A DNA stretch of 6,526 bases, from positions 1-6,526 of the forward strand of contig QHXH01000382.1 of the NCBI GenBank assembly GCA_003222855.1, written 5' to 3'. The stretch is from Acidobacteriota bacterium (GTDB lineage Bacteria; Acidobacteriota; Blastocatellia; Pyrinomonadales; Pyrinomonadaceae). The translations under genes and the position numbers were made by a program. Positions 1-6,109 of this stretch are shown in pieces (the stretch's first letter is position 1; the number at the start of each line of letters is the position of its first letter). The notes beneath the pieces are model-generated. The model saw only the letters and a program-made list of their open reading frames with translations. It searched no databases and was not told the origin of the DNA.

Positions 1-576
1 TCCCCGGACTGCGTCGGAACCGATTAACAAAGTCTGAAATGCCCCCTCGGGGAAACCGGCCCGCGAGAAAATCTCCTCGATCGCCAGCGCGCATTGGGGA
101 ACGTTCGACGCGTGCTTAAGCAGTCCCGTGTTTCCGGCCATTAATGCGGGCGCCGCAAAGCGAAACACCTGCCAGAAAGGAAAATTCCACGGCATGACCG
201 CCAGCACTACACCCAGCGGTTCAAAACGAACAAAACTTCTCGTCGCATTAGTGGCCGCATGCTCGTCAGTGAGATGGCGCTCGGCATTCTCTGCGTAATA
301 GCGACAAACCCACGCGCACTTTTCCGCTTCCTGAATCGCGGCGTTGATTGGTTTGCCCATCTCGAGCGTCATCGTGCGCGCGAAACTCTTCTTTTCACTG
401 TCGAGAATTTCCGCCGCGCGGTTCATGCTCAAGGCGCGTTCCTGAAATGTTGTGCGGCGATACTCGCGGCACGCGTTTGTTGCCCGACCTAACTTTTCTT
501 GCACTTGCTGTGCGGTCAGCGAATCAAACGTTTGCAGAACTTCCCCGGTCGCGGGATTAACTGATGAAATAGGCAT
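1..576 (-). CDS. NAD(P)-dependent succinate-semialdehyde dehydrogenase-type aldehyde dehydrogenase, N-terminal part
   Basis: The visible 192 codons encode the N-terminal cofactor-binding part of an aldehyde dehydrogenase. The gene runs off the left edge, so the C-terminal portion is missing. It opens with the typical SxNPATGE start (residues 5-12), has TLEMGKP near 70-76, and has EPLGVVLAVMPWNFPFWQVFR at about 119-139. Asn131 in PWNFP is the family's oxyanion-hole residue, and LLKHASNVPQCA near 152-163 is the adenine-nucleotide region. The catalytic Glu and Cys lie beyond the edge. The sequence most resembles the short Sad/YneI-like class, usually about 455 residues, which oxidises succinate semialdehyde to succinate; substrate is inferred from family resemblance. 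The ATG at 576 follows the transporter stop codon by 7 nt and has no clear Shine-Dalgarno sequence, which suggests translational coupling. The family call is secure; the exact substrate is less so. Confidence 0.9.
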   Translation of the reverse strand, partial: MPISSVNPATGEVLQTFDSLTAQQVQEKLGRATNACREYRRTTFQERALSMNRAAEILDSEKKSFARTMTLEMGKPINAAIQEAEKCAWVCRYYAENAERHLTDEHAATNATRSFVRFEPLGVVLAVMPWNFPFWQVFRFAAPALMAGNTGLLKHASNVPQCALAIEEIFSRAGFPEGAFQTLLIGSDAVRG

Positions 577-583
577 GGAACAA

Positions 584-1552
584 TTATAGAACCGTTCGAC
601 GAACTTTACTTTGTTCTTGAGCTTGAAATTCGGTTCTCGTTTGCGTATCGACAAACTGAAGTTTATTGGACATTGCGGTCTTTTGTCTGTTCCGCAACAC
701 AATCAGACCGATGCCCGAAATTATGCATGCGCCACCGGCGAACAATCGCCAGTTCAGTCGCTCATGCAATACGATCATTCCCAGTACGACCGCGACAACC
801 GGAGTGACCAGCGCAATCAGCATCGTCTTGGTCACTTCCATGTGCCGCACCAACCAGTAATAGAGAGCAAAGGCAATCACCGAGCCGACTATGACAAGAT
901 ATGCGAGCGAAACAATCGCCATCGTGGTCCAATGAAAGCGAAACGGATTTCCTTCGGTCATGATTCCAACAATCAACAGCGGAGGAAAACCGAAGATCAT
1001 TTGACCCGCGGCGAGCACCTGCGGATCTATCTGGGTTCCGTATGCCTTCACCAGCACGTTGCTGTACGAACCAAAAAAGGCACTTGCGACCAGGGCGATG
1101 CTTCCCAAAAGCGCCATGTGCCCGGCAATCGTTAGTTGATTCGAGAAGATAATCACGACGCCTAAGACGCCAAACAAGACCCCGATCGCTTTAGCGCCGG
1201 TGATACGTTCATGAGGCAAATAAAGATGCGCGATCACTAATCCAAATGCCGGAAAGGTGGATTGCAGAACCGCCGCGAGACCCGAGGGAATGTATTGCTC
1301 GCCCCAGAAAACCAACCCATAATTCAATGTGAATTGAAGCAAGCCAACGATTGCGATCAGGAACCAATCGCGACGCGTTCGCGGCCAGCGCACACCGCGC
1401 GCCAGGATCAGCGCACTGAGAATCAATGAAGCGAGAACGAATCGAATGCCCGCAAACGTCAGGGGCGGAAGATCAGCCAGACCAAGTTTGATGAAGAGCC
1501 ACGTCGAGCCCCAGATGCCGCACAGGATCAGCCAGACGACGCGCGCTTTCAT
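584..1552 (-). CDS. DMT-superfamily (EamA) transporter
   Basis: A 322-residue polytopic inner-membrane protein of the drug/metabolite transporter superfamily. It has two EamA repeats, roughly residues 5-136 and 147-286, giving about ten hydrophobic segments. Family hallmarks include WGSTWLFIKLGL in helix 1 (14-25), PLTFAGIRFVLA in helix 2 (30-41), and the repeat-end signatures HERITG (114-119) and LHERLNW (262-268), each followed by a glycine-rich helix. After the last helix there is a hydrophilic tail of about 35 residues, longer than in most relatives. Members export amino acids, metabolites or toxic compounds; the substrate cannot be read from the sequence. The ATG at 1552 precedes the first helix directly, as is normal in the family, but there is no Shine-Dalgarno sequence upstream. 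The dehydrogenase gene follows after 7 nt, so the two probably form an operon. Confidence 0.9.
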   Translation of the reverse strand: MKARVVWLILCGIWGSTWLFIKLGLADLPPLTFAGIRFVLASLILSALILARGVRWPRTRRDWFLIAIVGLLQFTLNYGLVFWGEQYIPSGLAAVLQSTFPAFGLVIAHLYLPHERITGAKAIGVLFGVLGVVIIFSNQLTIAGHMALLGSIALVASAFFGSYSNVLVKAYGTQIDPQVLAAGQMIFGFPPLLIVGIMTEGNPFRFHWTTMAIVSLAYLVIVGSVIAFALYYWLVRHMEVTKTMLIALVTPVVAVVLGMIVLHERLNWRLFAGGACIISGIGLIVLRNRQKTAMSNKLQFVDTQTRTEFQAQEQSKVRRTVL

Positions 1553-1590
1553 TTAAAGAGTTGTACGTGAGGTAAATCGATAGGTCAAAC

Positions 1591-1662
1591 GTGTCCGAAG
1601 CCCGACCGTTAGGGAGGGCAAGTCATGCAAATGGCCCTCCCTAACGGTCGGGCTTCGGACAC
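1591..1662. repeat. REPIN-like inverted repeat, copy 1 (29-bp perfect arms)
   Basis: Arms 1591-1619 and 1634-1662 are perfect reverse complements over 29 bp around a 14-nt loop. The inner core is CCCGACCGTTAGGGAGGGC (1601-1619), preceded by GAAG. It matches the core of the copy at 6110-6179 at 18 of 19 positions. It lies in the 120-nt gap between the VOC gene stop and the transporter start. There is no long T-run on either side, so it is not a textbook intrinsic terminator, although it could still end or stabilise the upstream transcript. Confidence 0.9.
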
Positions 1663-1672
1663 TCAACTCTAC

Positions 1673-2473
1673 TTACTCGTGATGCTGCAGATCCAGTTTG
1701 ATTATGTTGAATACAGCACCCTGCGGATCGCTCAAGACAGCGAAGCGACCCACGTTCGGGATGTCAGTTGGCGGAACATATTGCCGGCCGCCAAGGGAAG
1801 TAGCTTTCTGTGCGGTCCCATCGCAGTCGTCAACCGCGATATAAATTCCCCAATTGGGCGGCATCGGTCCCATCTGCGGTTGAATCTGCATTATCCCGCC
1901 GATGTGATCGTCGCCATTCATGATCTCGGTATAGGGTGTCGCGCCGCTATCTGTCTTGGTCTTCCAACCAAAGAGTTTTGTATAAAAATCAATGGCCCTG
2001 GTCGGGTCGTTGGTTAGCAGCTCATTCCAACAAAGTGAGTTCAGTTCGCCTTTGATCCCGACACCCTTATGTTGTTTCGGTTGCCAGATGCAAAAGTGCG
2101 CACCCGTTGGATCGGCGATCACTGCCATGCGGCCAACTTCCATGACGTCGAAAGGCTCTTGCACGACCGTGGCGCCGAGCGCTTTCGCCTTCGCGGCAAT
2201 CTCATCTGCGCTGGTGACGCTGACGTAAGATGCCCAATGCGTTGGCACTTGCTTCATCGCTTCACCCTTTTGAAAAAGCGCGCCAACGTCTTTGCCGTTT
2301 AGCTTCAGCATTGTGTAGACCATATCCGGACCGACGGGACTGTCCTGGGCTTCCCAGCCGAAGAGCTCGGAATAAAATTTCTTGGCGCCGGGCCCATCCG
2401 TCGTGGCTAATTCGATCCAGCAAAAACTTCCTGGTGCATGTTCCATTTGTGTCTGAGTCGCGGTATCGCTCAT
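1673..2473 (-). CDS. Two-domain VOC (glyoxalase/bleomycin-resistance fold) protein, CFP-30B-like
   Basis: A soluble 266-residue protein with two tandem VOC domains, about residues 14-131 and 143-260. Each starts with a CW-(I/N)-EL strand (18-22 and 148-152) followed by a KKFYSELFGW or IDFYTKLFGW helix (31-40, 161-170). Each ends with GRMAVIADPTGA (114-125) or GRFAVLSDPQGA (242-253). This arrangement closely matches the mycobacterial 27-30 kDa antigen CFP-30B (Rv0577) and actinobacterial 'hydroxylase-like' proteins of about 260 residues. The activity of that family is uncertain. The first strand of each domain lacks the metal-binding His of true glyoxalase I, so metal catalysis should not be assumed. 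The start at 2473 is set by a good Shine-Dalgarno sequence. The gene is the first of three co-directional genes, but a large hairpin separates it from the transporter. Confidence 0.9.
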   Translation of the reverse strand: MSDTATQTQMEHAPGSFCWIELATTDGPGAKKFYSELFGWEAQDSPVGPDMVYTMLKLNGKDVGALFQKGEAMKQVPTHWASYVSVTSADEIAAKAKALGATVVQEPFDVMEVGRMAVIADPTGAHFCIWQPKQHKGVGIKGELNSLCWNELLTNDPTRAIDFYTKLFGWKTKTDSGATPYTEIMNGDDHIGGIMQIQPQMGPMPPNWGIYIAVDDCDGTAQKATSLGGRQYVPPTDIPNVGRFAVLSDPQGAVFNIIKLDLQHHE

Positions 2474-2478
2474 GGTTG

Positions 2479-2484
2479 CTCCTT
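2479..2484 (-). promoter_or_regulatory. Ribosome binding site of the VOC gene
   Basis: On the minus strand AAGGAG lies 5 nt before the ATG at 2473, which is ideal spacing and fixes the start. Only 10 nt separate it from the inverted repeat at 2495-2558, so that hairpin probably sits in the 5' untranslated region. Confidence 0.85.
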
Positions 2485-2494
2485 ATTCATATCC

Positions 2495-2558
2495 GTTTAG
2501 TGGCGGGCTACCGCCCGCCGTTAGCCTGGATGAGGCGGGCAGTAGCCCGCCACTAAAC
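2495..2558. repeat. REPIN-like inverted repeat, copy 2 (25-bp arms, each arm itself palindromic)
   Basis: Arms 2495-2519 and 2534-2558 pair at 24 of 25 positions (C2512/A2541 mismatch) around a 14-nt loop. Each arm also folds by itself: GGCGGGC and GCCCGCC flank TACC at 2502-2519, and flank AGTA at 2534-2551. Two small palindromes in inverted orientation are the hallmark organisation of a REP doublet. It shares GGGCAGTAGCCCG with copy 3 (2537-2549 and 6108-6120). The GTAG tetranucleotide here points outward, whereas in copy 3 it points inward. Confidence 0.85.
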
Positions 2559-2585
2559 AATTTCACAATGGCGAGGCTTGAGACT

Positions 2586-2600
2586 CTATCAGCAGCGCGA
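2586..2600. repeat. Extra copy of the terminator-stem sequence
   Basis: CAGCAGCGCGA at 2590-2600 is a perfect 11-bp reverse complement of 2692-2702, the outer arm of the terminator hairpin. It is also a near direct repeat of the other arm (2714-2728). On the minus strand it lies downstream of the terminator and follows a T-run (2601-2605 region). It may be a duplicated stem fragment or an alternative pairing partner in read-through RNA. Confidence 0.6.
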
Positions 2601-2681
2601 AAAAACTTCTAGCGGTCAAGGCCGGCAAACTTGTCAAGAATTGTAAATTCTGCGAGTGGCAAGAATTAAGGAGTGCCCGCC

Positions 2682-2728
2682 AAAAACGAAATCGCGCTGC
2701 TGTCAACCGAAGCTGATAGCAGCGCAAT
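2682..2728 (-). terminator. Intrinsic terminator of the minus-strand RNA
   Basis: Read on the minus strand, a 15-bp GC-rich stem (2728-2714 with 2705-2691, two imperfect pairs) is closed by a C-UUCG-G tetraloop inside GCTTCGGT. It is followed at once by TTCGTTTTT (2690-2682). A stable stem plus U-rich tail in this order is a classical Rho-independent terminator. The plus-strand reading has no T-tract after the stem, so the direction is clear. Confidence 0.75.
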
Positions 2729-2735
2729 CCCGAAG

Positions 2736-2797
2736 TCTTATGAATCACCGAAGCGATTCGTAAGATGGCAACCTGACTTCGTCAAGACCAGGCTGCC
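2736..2797 (-). other. Two adjacent hairpins preceding the terminator
   Basis: Hairpin 2736-2746/2755-2765 has an 11-bp stem (one imperfect pair). Its 8-nt loop ACCGAAGC is identical to that of the terminator hairpin, and on the minus strand it gives a C-UUCG-G tetraloop. One nucleotide away, 2767-2775/2789-2797 forms a second stem. Its A2771/C2793, A2776/C2788 and C2777/A2787 mismatches become G-U pairs on the minus strand, giving 11 continuous pairs. Together with the terminator, three consecutive stem-loops form the 3' end of the candidate RNA. Confidence 0.65.
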
Positions 2798-3228
2798 AAT
2801 TTGTATCCCGACAAGCAATCGGCGGTCGATGCTTCCCGGTCAGCACGCGATCTGCTTCAGTTAATTTTACTTCCCTTGCGGGACGCAAAATCTGTTTCCA
2901 CAGTTCTCACGTTCCTTGCGGATCGTGGTGCCAATAGGTTGTTTTTTGGGTGGCTTTCCTCCACCGCTGGTTACGTTCCCAGCAACGAGGCTCGAATTTC
3001 TTCGAGCGACATGGCTCACCACCAGCGGGTCCTCTCTAGTGGCTGCTACCCGTTTTTATCCGGGCGCTCGGAAAACCTTTCGGTCTTCCTGGCAAGCCTT
3101 TCGGCTTCAACTCAGGGCGTCAATAGCAAGTGCAAACCGCTCTGCCTTTACTCTCTCCCAGAGCCTCACGACTCCGTTCGCCGATCCCTTTGTTGGTCTC
3201 AAAGACCGTAATCTTCGTGACGCTGAGT

Positions 3229-3257
3229 CTTATACCGAAAAGAAATTTCCTGGTCAA
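3229..3257 (-). promoter_or_regulatory. Sigma70-like promoter of the minus-strand RNA
   Basis: On the minus strand TTGACC (3257-3252) and TATAAG (3234-3229) are separated by exactly 17 nt. Each hexamer matches the consensus at 5 of 6 positions. The predicted transcription start is near 3222. This is the best promoter I can see in the window, and it points into the structured region rather than into any protein gene immediately downstream. Confidence 0.65.
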
Positions 3258-3311
3258 ACTTTTCTTTATCATTCTGGCAGAGGCTCTGGAAATTGCTGAA
3301 CTAAGTGGGTG

Positions 3312-3317
3312 TACAAT
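3312..3317 (+). promoter_or_regulatory. Possible -10 element for the thioredoxin operon
   Basis: TACAAT lies 48 nt before the operon's first ATG and would start transcription near 3324. No good -35 is found at 16-18 nt; the nearest, TTGCTG at 3293-3298, is only 13 nt away. It is weak as it stands, but the operon must start in this divergent region. Confidence 0.3.
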
Positions 3318-3353
3318 ACATGAAATCATCCGAGTCCTTTGTCAGCTCCAAAA

Positions 3354-3359
3354 AAGGAG
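3354..3359 (+). promoter_or_regulatory. Ribosome binding site deciding the start at 3366
   Basis: AAGGAG, 6 nt before ATG 3366. An in-frame ATG at 3339 would add nine polar residues before the signal peptide and has no such site, so 3366 is preferred. Confidence 0.85.
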
Positions 3360-3365
3360 AGTTCA

Positions 3366-5021
3366 ATGAAATTCAGAATCCCGCAAACCACGGCCTGCTT
3401 AATTGTCTTATTGCTGAGTTGTTTTGTGGTGACCCGGTCGCAGCAAGTGGTGACAGTTTCTTCTCCGACCCCGTCGCCCACGCAGCCTCCGGCGCCCATT
3501 GCCCTGCCGACACCGGCGCCGGATCAAAAGGCTTATGACGAAGCGCGCCGGATCAAGGACCCTCAGAAGCGAATCGAAGCGTTGGAAAAAGTGGTAAAGG
3601 ATTTTCCAGATAAGTTTGCAGCCTTCCAGGCCCGCAATGATGTGCTTGATGCGTACATAAAGAACTTTCCCACGCAGACAGATAAGATCCGGGCGGCGGC
3701 TGAGAAGATTTTTGAACCCAGCAAGCCCAGTCCGCTGTCACTCGGCAGCAGTTACATGAATGTGGCCACGCGATTGATGGACGCCGGGCTGATGCTCGAC
3801 TGGGCCGAAGAGCTTTCCACAAAAGGCTCCGCGATGTACGAAGAAGAGATGGCCAAGAGTATGCGTCGACAGCGGGCGCGCTCTCAGGACACGTTGGGCA
3901 GAATTTATCTAAAGCAAGGCAAGACGAAACAGGCAAAAACTTATCTGAAGAAGGCGCTGACAAACGACCCTGAATTGAGTTCTTCGATGATTGGTTTGGG
4001 CACGATCGCTGAAGGCGCGGGTGATCATAAAGCGGCAGTCGAGTACTTCACCTCGGCAGCAGTCAAGACGCCGTTGAAGAAAGCCGATCGGCAGTTGATG
4101 GAGATCGCTTACGGCGCCACGCACCATGACTCGCTGACAGGCCTCGAAGATTTGTTGGACAGTAGGTATAGAAAGCTGAACGCGGGACTTCATTTCGATC
4201 ATTATCAGGCATCCACCAAACGCACGAGTCGAACCGCGCTGGCAGAGTTGTTCACTGGTTCCGGCTGTGGTCCATGTGTCGCAGCCGACCTGGGCTTCGA
4301 TGGGCTGCTCGAGCGATACAAGCGCCAGGACCTGGTAGTGCTGGTTTATCATTTGCACATCCCGCTGCCTGATCCAATGACAAATCCCGCCACCGTTGAC
4401 CGCGGGAAATACTACGGGGTGCCCGGCACGCCGACGCCGGTGGTGGACGGATTCCGATTGCCGAGCGCCGGCGGATCGCGTGACATGACGAAAGGCTTTT
4501 ACGATCGAGTGAATCCAAAAATCGAATCCGAATTGGAAGCGCCGGTGCAGGCGCAAATAGCGGTCACCGGCGCGGTCGCTGGCGACATCGTTAAGGCAAA
4601 CGTGGTCGTCGATCAAATCAAAGCGCCTTCACCTGATCTGAGGCTTCAAATCGCGTTGACTGAAGACGAGATTCGCTACCCGGGCGAGAACGGCGTGCGC
4701 TTTCATCCCATGGTCGTGCGCAGTTTGGGCGGTAAGGAGGCGAACGGGTTTGCCCTGACGGGTTCGGGGCCAACGTCGATCGAGTGGACGTTTGATTTGA
4801 AAGCGATGAGCGATCAACTAAAAAAGTATCTGGATGGCTATGAGCAGCAGGGACATCGCGGCGATCCATTCACGTTCATCGACAAGAAATATCAGATCGA
4901 TCCGAATAATCTGTCGTTAGTGGCGTTTGTGCAGGACATGAAGACGAAGGCGGTACTGCAAACGGTCTATCTTAAATTGAATCCGGCAACCAGTGCTTCA
5001 GCAACCGCCGCCGTGCAGTAA
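3366..5021 (+). CDS. Secreted TPR-repeat protein with C-terminal thioredoxin-like domain (CGPC)
   Basis: A 551-residue exported protein. The signal peptide has a basic start (MKFR) and a hydrophobic core at about 9-22, with likely cleavage after TRS at 25. An LLSC at 16-19 is a poor lipobox, so a lipoprotein is possible but not favoured. A Pro/Thr-rich linker (about 33-52) leads to a helical region (55-270) containing TPR-like units, the clearest at about 173-235 (LGRIYLKQGKTKQAKTYLKKALTNDP and the following repeat). Residues 284-390 form a thioredoxin fold with the redox motif C301-G-P-C304 in LFTGSGCGPCVAADL, and a cis-proline candidate in GTPTPVV (354-360). The last about 150 residues look like a beta-rich domain I do not recognise. 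The stop is followed after one nucleotide by the next gene. The role is probably thiol-disulfide exchange in the periplasm, with the TPR part binding a partner; substrates are unknown. Confidence 0.85.
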   Translation: MKFRIPQTTACLIVLLLSCFVVTRSQQVVTVSSPTPSPTQPPAPIALPTPAPDQKAYDEARRIKDPQKRIEALEKVVKDFPDKFAAFQARNDVLDAYIKNFPTQTDKIRAAAEKIFEPSKPSPLSLGSSYMNVATRLMDAGLMLDWAEELSTKGSAMYEEEMAKSMRRQRARSQDTLGRIYLKQGKTKQAKTYLKKALTNDPELSSSMIGLGTIAEGAGDHKAAVEYFTSAAVKTPLKKADRQLMEIAYGATHHDSLTGLEDLLDSRYRKLNAGLHFDHYQASTKRTSRTALAELFTGSGCGPCVAADLGFDGLLERYKRQDLVVLVYHLHIPLPDPMTNPATVDRGKYYGVPGTPTPVVDGFRLPSAGGSRDMTKGFYDRVNPKIESELEAPVQAQIAVTGAVAGDIVKANVVVDQIKAPSPDLRLQIALTEDEIRYPGENGVRFHPMVVRSLGGKEANGFALTGSGPTSIEWTFDLKAMSDQLKKYLDGYEQQGHRGDPFTFIDKKYQIDPNNLSLVAFVQDMKTKAVLQTVYLKLNPATSASATAAVQ

Positions 5022-5022
5022 G

Positions 5023-6033
5023 ATGTTTCGACGCCGTCTATTTCGGGTGTTTTTGCTGACGGCGTTGGCTGCATCGCCTCTGGCAGTTTCAGGCCAGGAA
5101 CCTGACAAGGAACCGGATCCGATCAAATGGTCCATTAAGGCAGGCTCCTCAACCAGCGACAAGAAAACGTTTCAGGTCGAGCTTACCGCGCGAATAGACA
5201 CGGGATGGCATCTGTACTCGATCGAAAAAGTCGAAGGTGGCCCGTCGCCGACGCGCATCACTCTTTCACCGGGACAAAAATTTGAAGTTACCGGCGAAAT
5301 CGATTCTCCGGCGCCACGCTCTGCCTATGATCCAAACTTCCAGGTTGCGACCGAGTTTTACGAGGGCATAGTACCGTTCACAATTCCGATTAGGTCGACC
5401 ACGCCGGCTGCGCCCCTGGACAAACTGCGCGTGCAGGTGCGTTATCAAACTTGCACGCCAACGATCTGTCTGCCTCCCAAATTGATCGAGTTGGAAACGC
5501 CGGTGACGGGCGAGGAAACGAAACTCGTTTCAGTGCCCACCGTGCCGGAAAACCCTGCGACGCTAAAGAGCCTGACAACTGGTGCCCTGGTACCTGACTT
5601 CAACTTCACCGATTTCAACGGCAAGTCGCGACATTTCTCGGAATTTCGCGGCCGCGTGGTGCTGTTGGACTTTTGGGCGTCGTGGTGCAGTCCCTGCCTT
5701 GCAGACATTCCTCAGTTGAAGACGGCTTATCAAAAATATCATGCCGGAGGGTTTGAAATTATCGGCATGGACAGCGAGACGCTCGGCCAGAAACAGATCG
5801 ACGCCGAATTCGCAGCTGATGCGCGGGCGAAAGCCCGCGAGATCGTCAACACGCGCGGCGTCAATTGGACCCAGTCAACCAGCGAAAGTTCCGTGCCTGT
5901 CGCGGCGTTGTTTGGAATTGAAAATCTGCCGGCGAAGATTCTCATCGATCGCAGTGGGAAGGTGGTCGCGCGAATCAGGAACGTTTCCGAACTGGACGAG
6001 TTATTACCGAGGCTTTTAACAGTTCAACCCTAA
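5023..6033 (+). CDS. Secreted DsbD-alpha/TlpA fusion thiol-disulfide oxidoreductase
   Basis: A 336-residue exported protein. The signal peptide has an Arg-rich start (MFRRRLFR) and a hydrophobic core to about 22, with cleavage likely after VSG at 24. Residues about 34-160 resemble the N-terminal domain of DsbD (DsbD-alpha). They include GWHLYS (61-66) and the cysteine pair C144-x4-C149 in YQTCTPTICLPP, which in DsbD passes electrons to periplasmic partners. Residues about 187-336 are a TlpA/AhpC-TSA-like thioredoxin domain with W221-C222-S-P-C225 and a cis-proline in NLPAK (about 303). The DsbD membrane domain that would supply electrons is absent, so the protein couples two redox modules without its own transmembrane source. 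The ATG at 5023 is chosen over the upstream GTG at 4993 because the signal peptide starts there. It follows the previous stop by one nucleotide with no Shine-Dalgarno sequence, so translation is probably coupled. Confidence 0.88.
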   Translation: MFRRRLFRVFLLTALAASPLAVSGQEPDKEPDPIKWSIKAGSSTSDKKTFQVELTARIDTGWHLYSIEKVEGGPSPTRITLSPGQKFEVTGEIDSPAPRSAYDPNFQVATEFYEGIVPFTIPIRSTTPAAPLDKLRVQVRYQTCTPTICLPPKLIELETPVTGEETKLVSVPTVPENPATLKSLTTGALVPDFNFTDFNGKSRHFSEFRGRVVLLDFWASWCSPCLADIPQLKTAYQKYHAGGFEIIGMDSETLGQKQIDAEFAADARAKAREIVNTRGVNWTQSTSESSVPVAALFGIENLPAKILIDRSGKVVARIRNVSELDELLPRLLTVQP

Positions 6034-6109
6034 ATGCATCGAGCGAGCAAGTGAATTTAGCTTCGTGTGATTTCGTGGTTTTGATCTTTCGTCTGGAACA
6101 GAGGACGGG

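Larger units (their letters stand above)
2682..3222 (-). ncRNA. Candidate structured non-coding RNA (unrecognised family), about 540 nt
   Basis: This stretch has a sigma70-like promoter at one end and an intrinsic terminator at the other, with no convincing reading frame between. Read on the minus strand it contains many local hairpins: GGTCT/AGACC (3207-3195); GCTCTG/CAGAGC (3164-3139); AAGCC-GAAA-GGCTT (3107-3094); an 8-bp stem closed by GAAA (3089-3070); GCTCGAA-GAAA-TTCGAGC (3007-2990); GCTGG/CCAGC (2983-2966); GGTGG/CCACC (2965-2949); CTGT-GGAA-ACAG (2903-2892). A longer-range helix (3022-3012 region with 2934-2925, AG bulge) would enclose three of these as a multibranch junction. Four loops are GNRA and two are UUCG only on the minus strand. 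Several A-C mismatches on the plus strand become G-U pairs on the minus strand. I looked for landmarks of RNase P RNA, tmRNA, 6S RNA and group II intron domain V and found none. It could instead be a long structured leader of the VOC gene or a dispersed repeat. Confidence 0.55.

Noticed and set aside
611..1135. Plus-strand frame of 174 codons
   Set aside because: It is antisense to the EamA transporter, with a His/Arg/Gln-rich composition typical of a shadow frame.
1591..1662. CRISPR array or IS element from the strong repeats
   Set aside because: The repeats are single inverted pairs far apart, with no regular spacers, transposase gene or target-site duplication in view.
2632..2637. Minus-strand TTGACA as a -35 box for the VOC gene
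   Set aside because: No acceptable -10 lies at 16-18 nt; the best nearby hexamers are poor.
2971..3012. Minus-strand 13-codon mini-frame beginning ATG TCG CTC, preceded by a weak GGTGAG
   Set aside because: It spans the perfect 7-bp GAAA hairpin, which explains the sequence better. A leader peptide is not excluded, but I cannot support one.
2682..3222. RNase P RNA, tmRNA or group II intron
   Set aside because: GGAGGAAAG near 2955-2965 recalls the RNase P core, but the other conserved regions are absent. There is no tRNA-like CCA end and no domain V.
2916..3299. Plus-strand reading frame of 127 codons (and the overlapping 136-codon frame at 2801-3211) in the middle gap
   Set aside because: Both overlap hairpins throughout, have no ribosome binding site, resemble no family I know, and are Ser/Arg/Leu-rich like a chance translation of structured RNA.
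3120..3329. Minus-strand reading frame of 69 codons at the start of the RNA region
   Set aside because: Its ATG lies upstream of the predicted transcription start. No start codon with a ribosome binding site lies within the transcript, and the product is unrecognised.
3909..4616. Long minus-strand frame of 235 codons
   Set aside because: It is antisense to the TPR/thioredoxin gene, whose signal peptide, motifs and ribosome binding site are clear.
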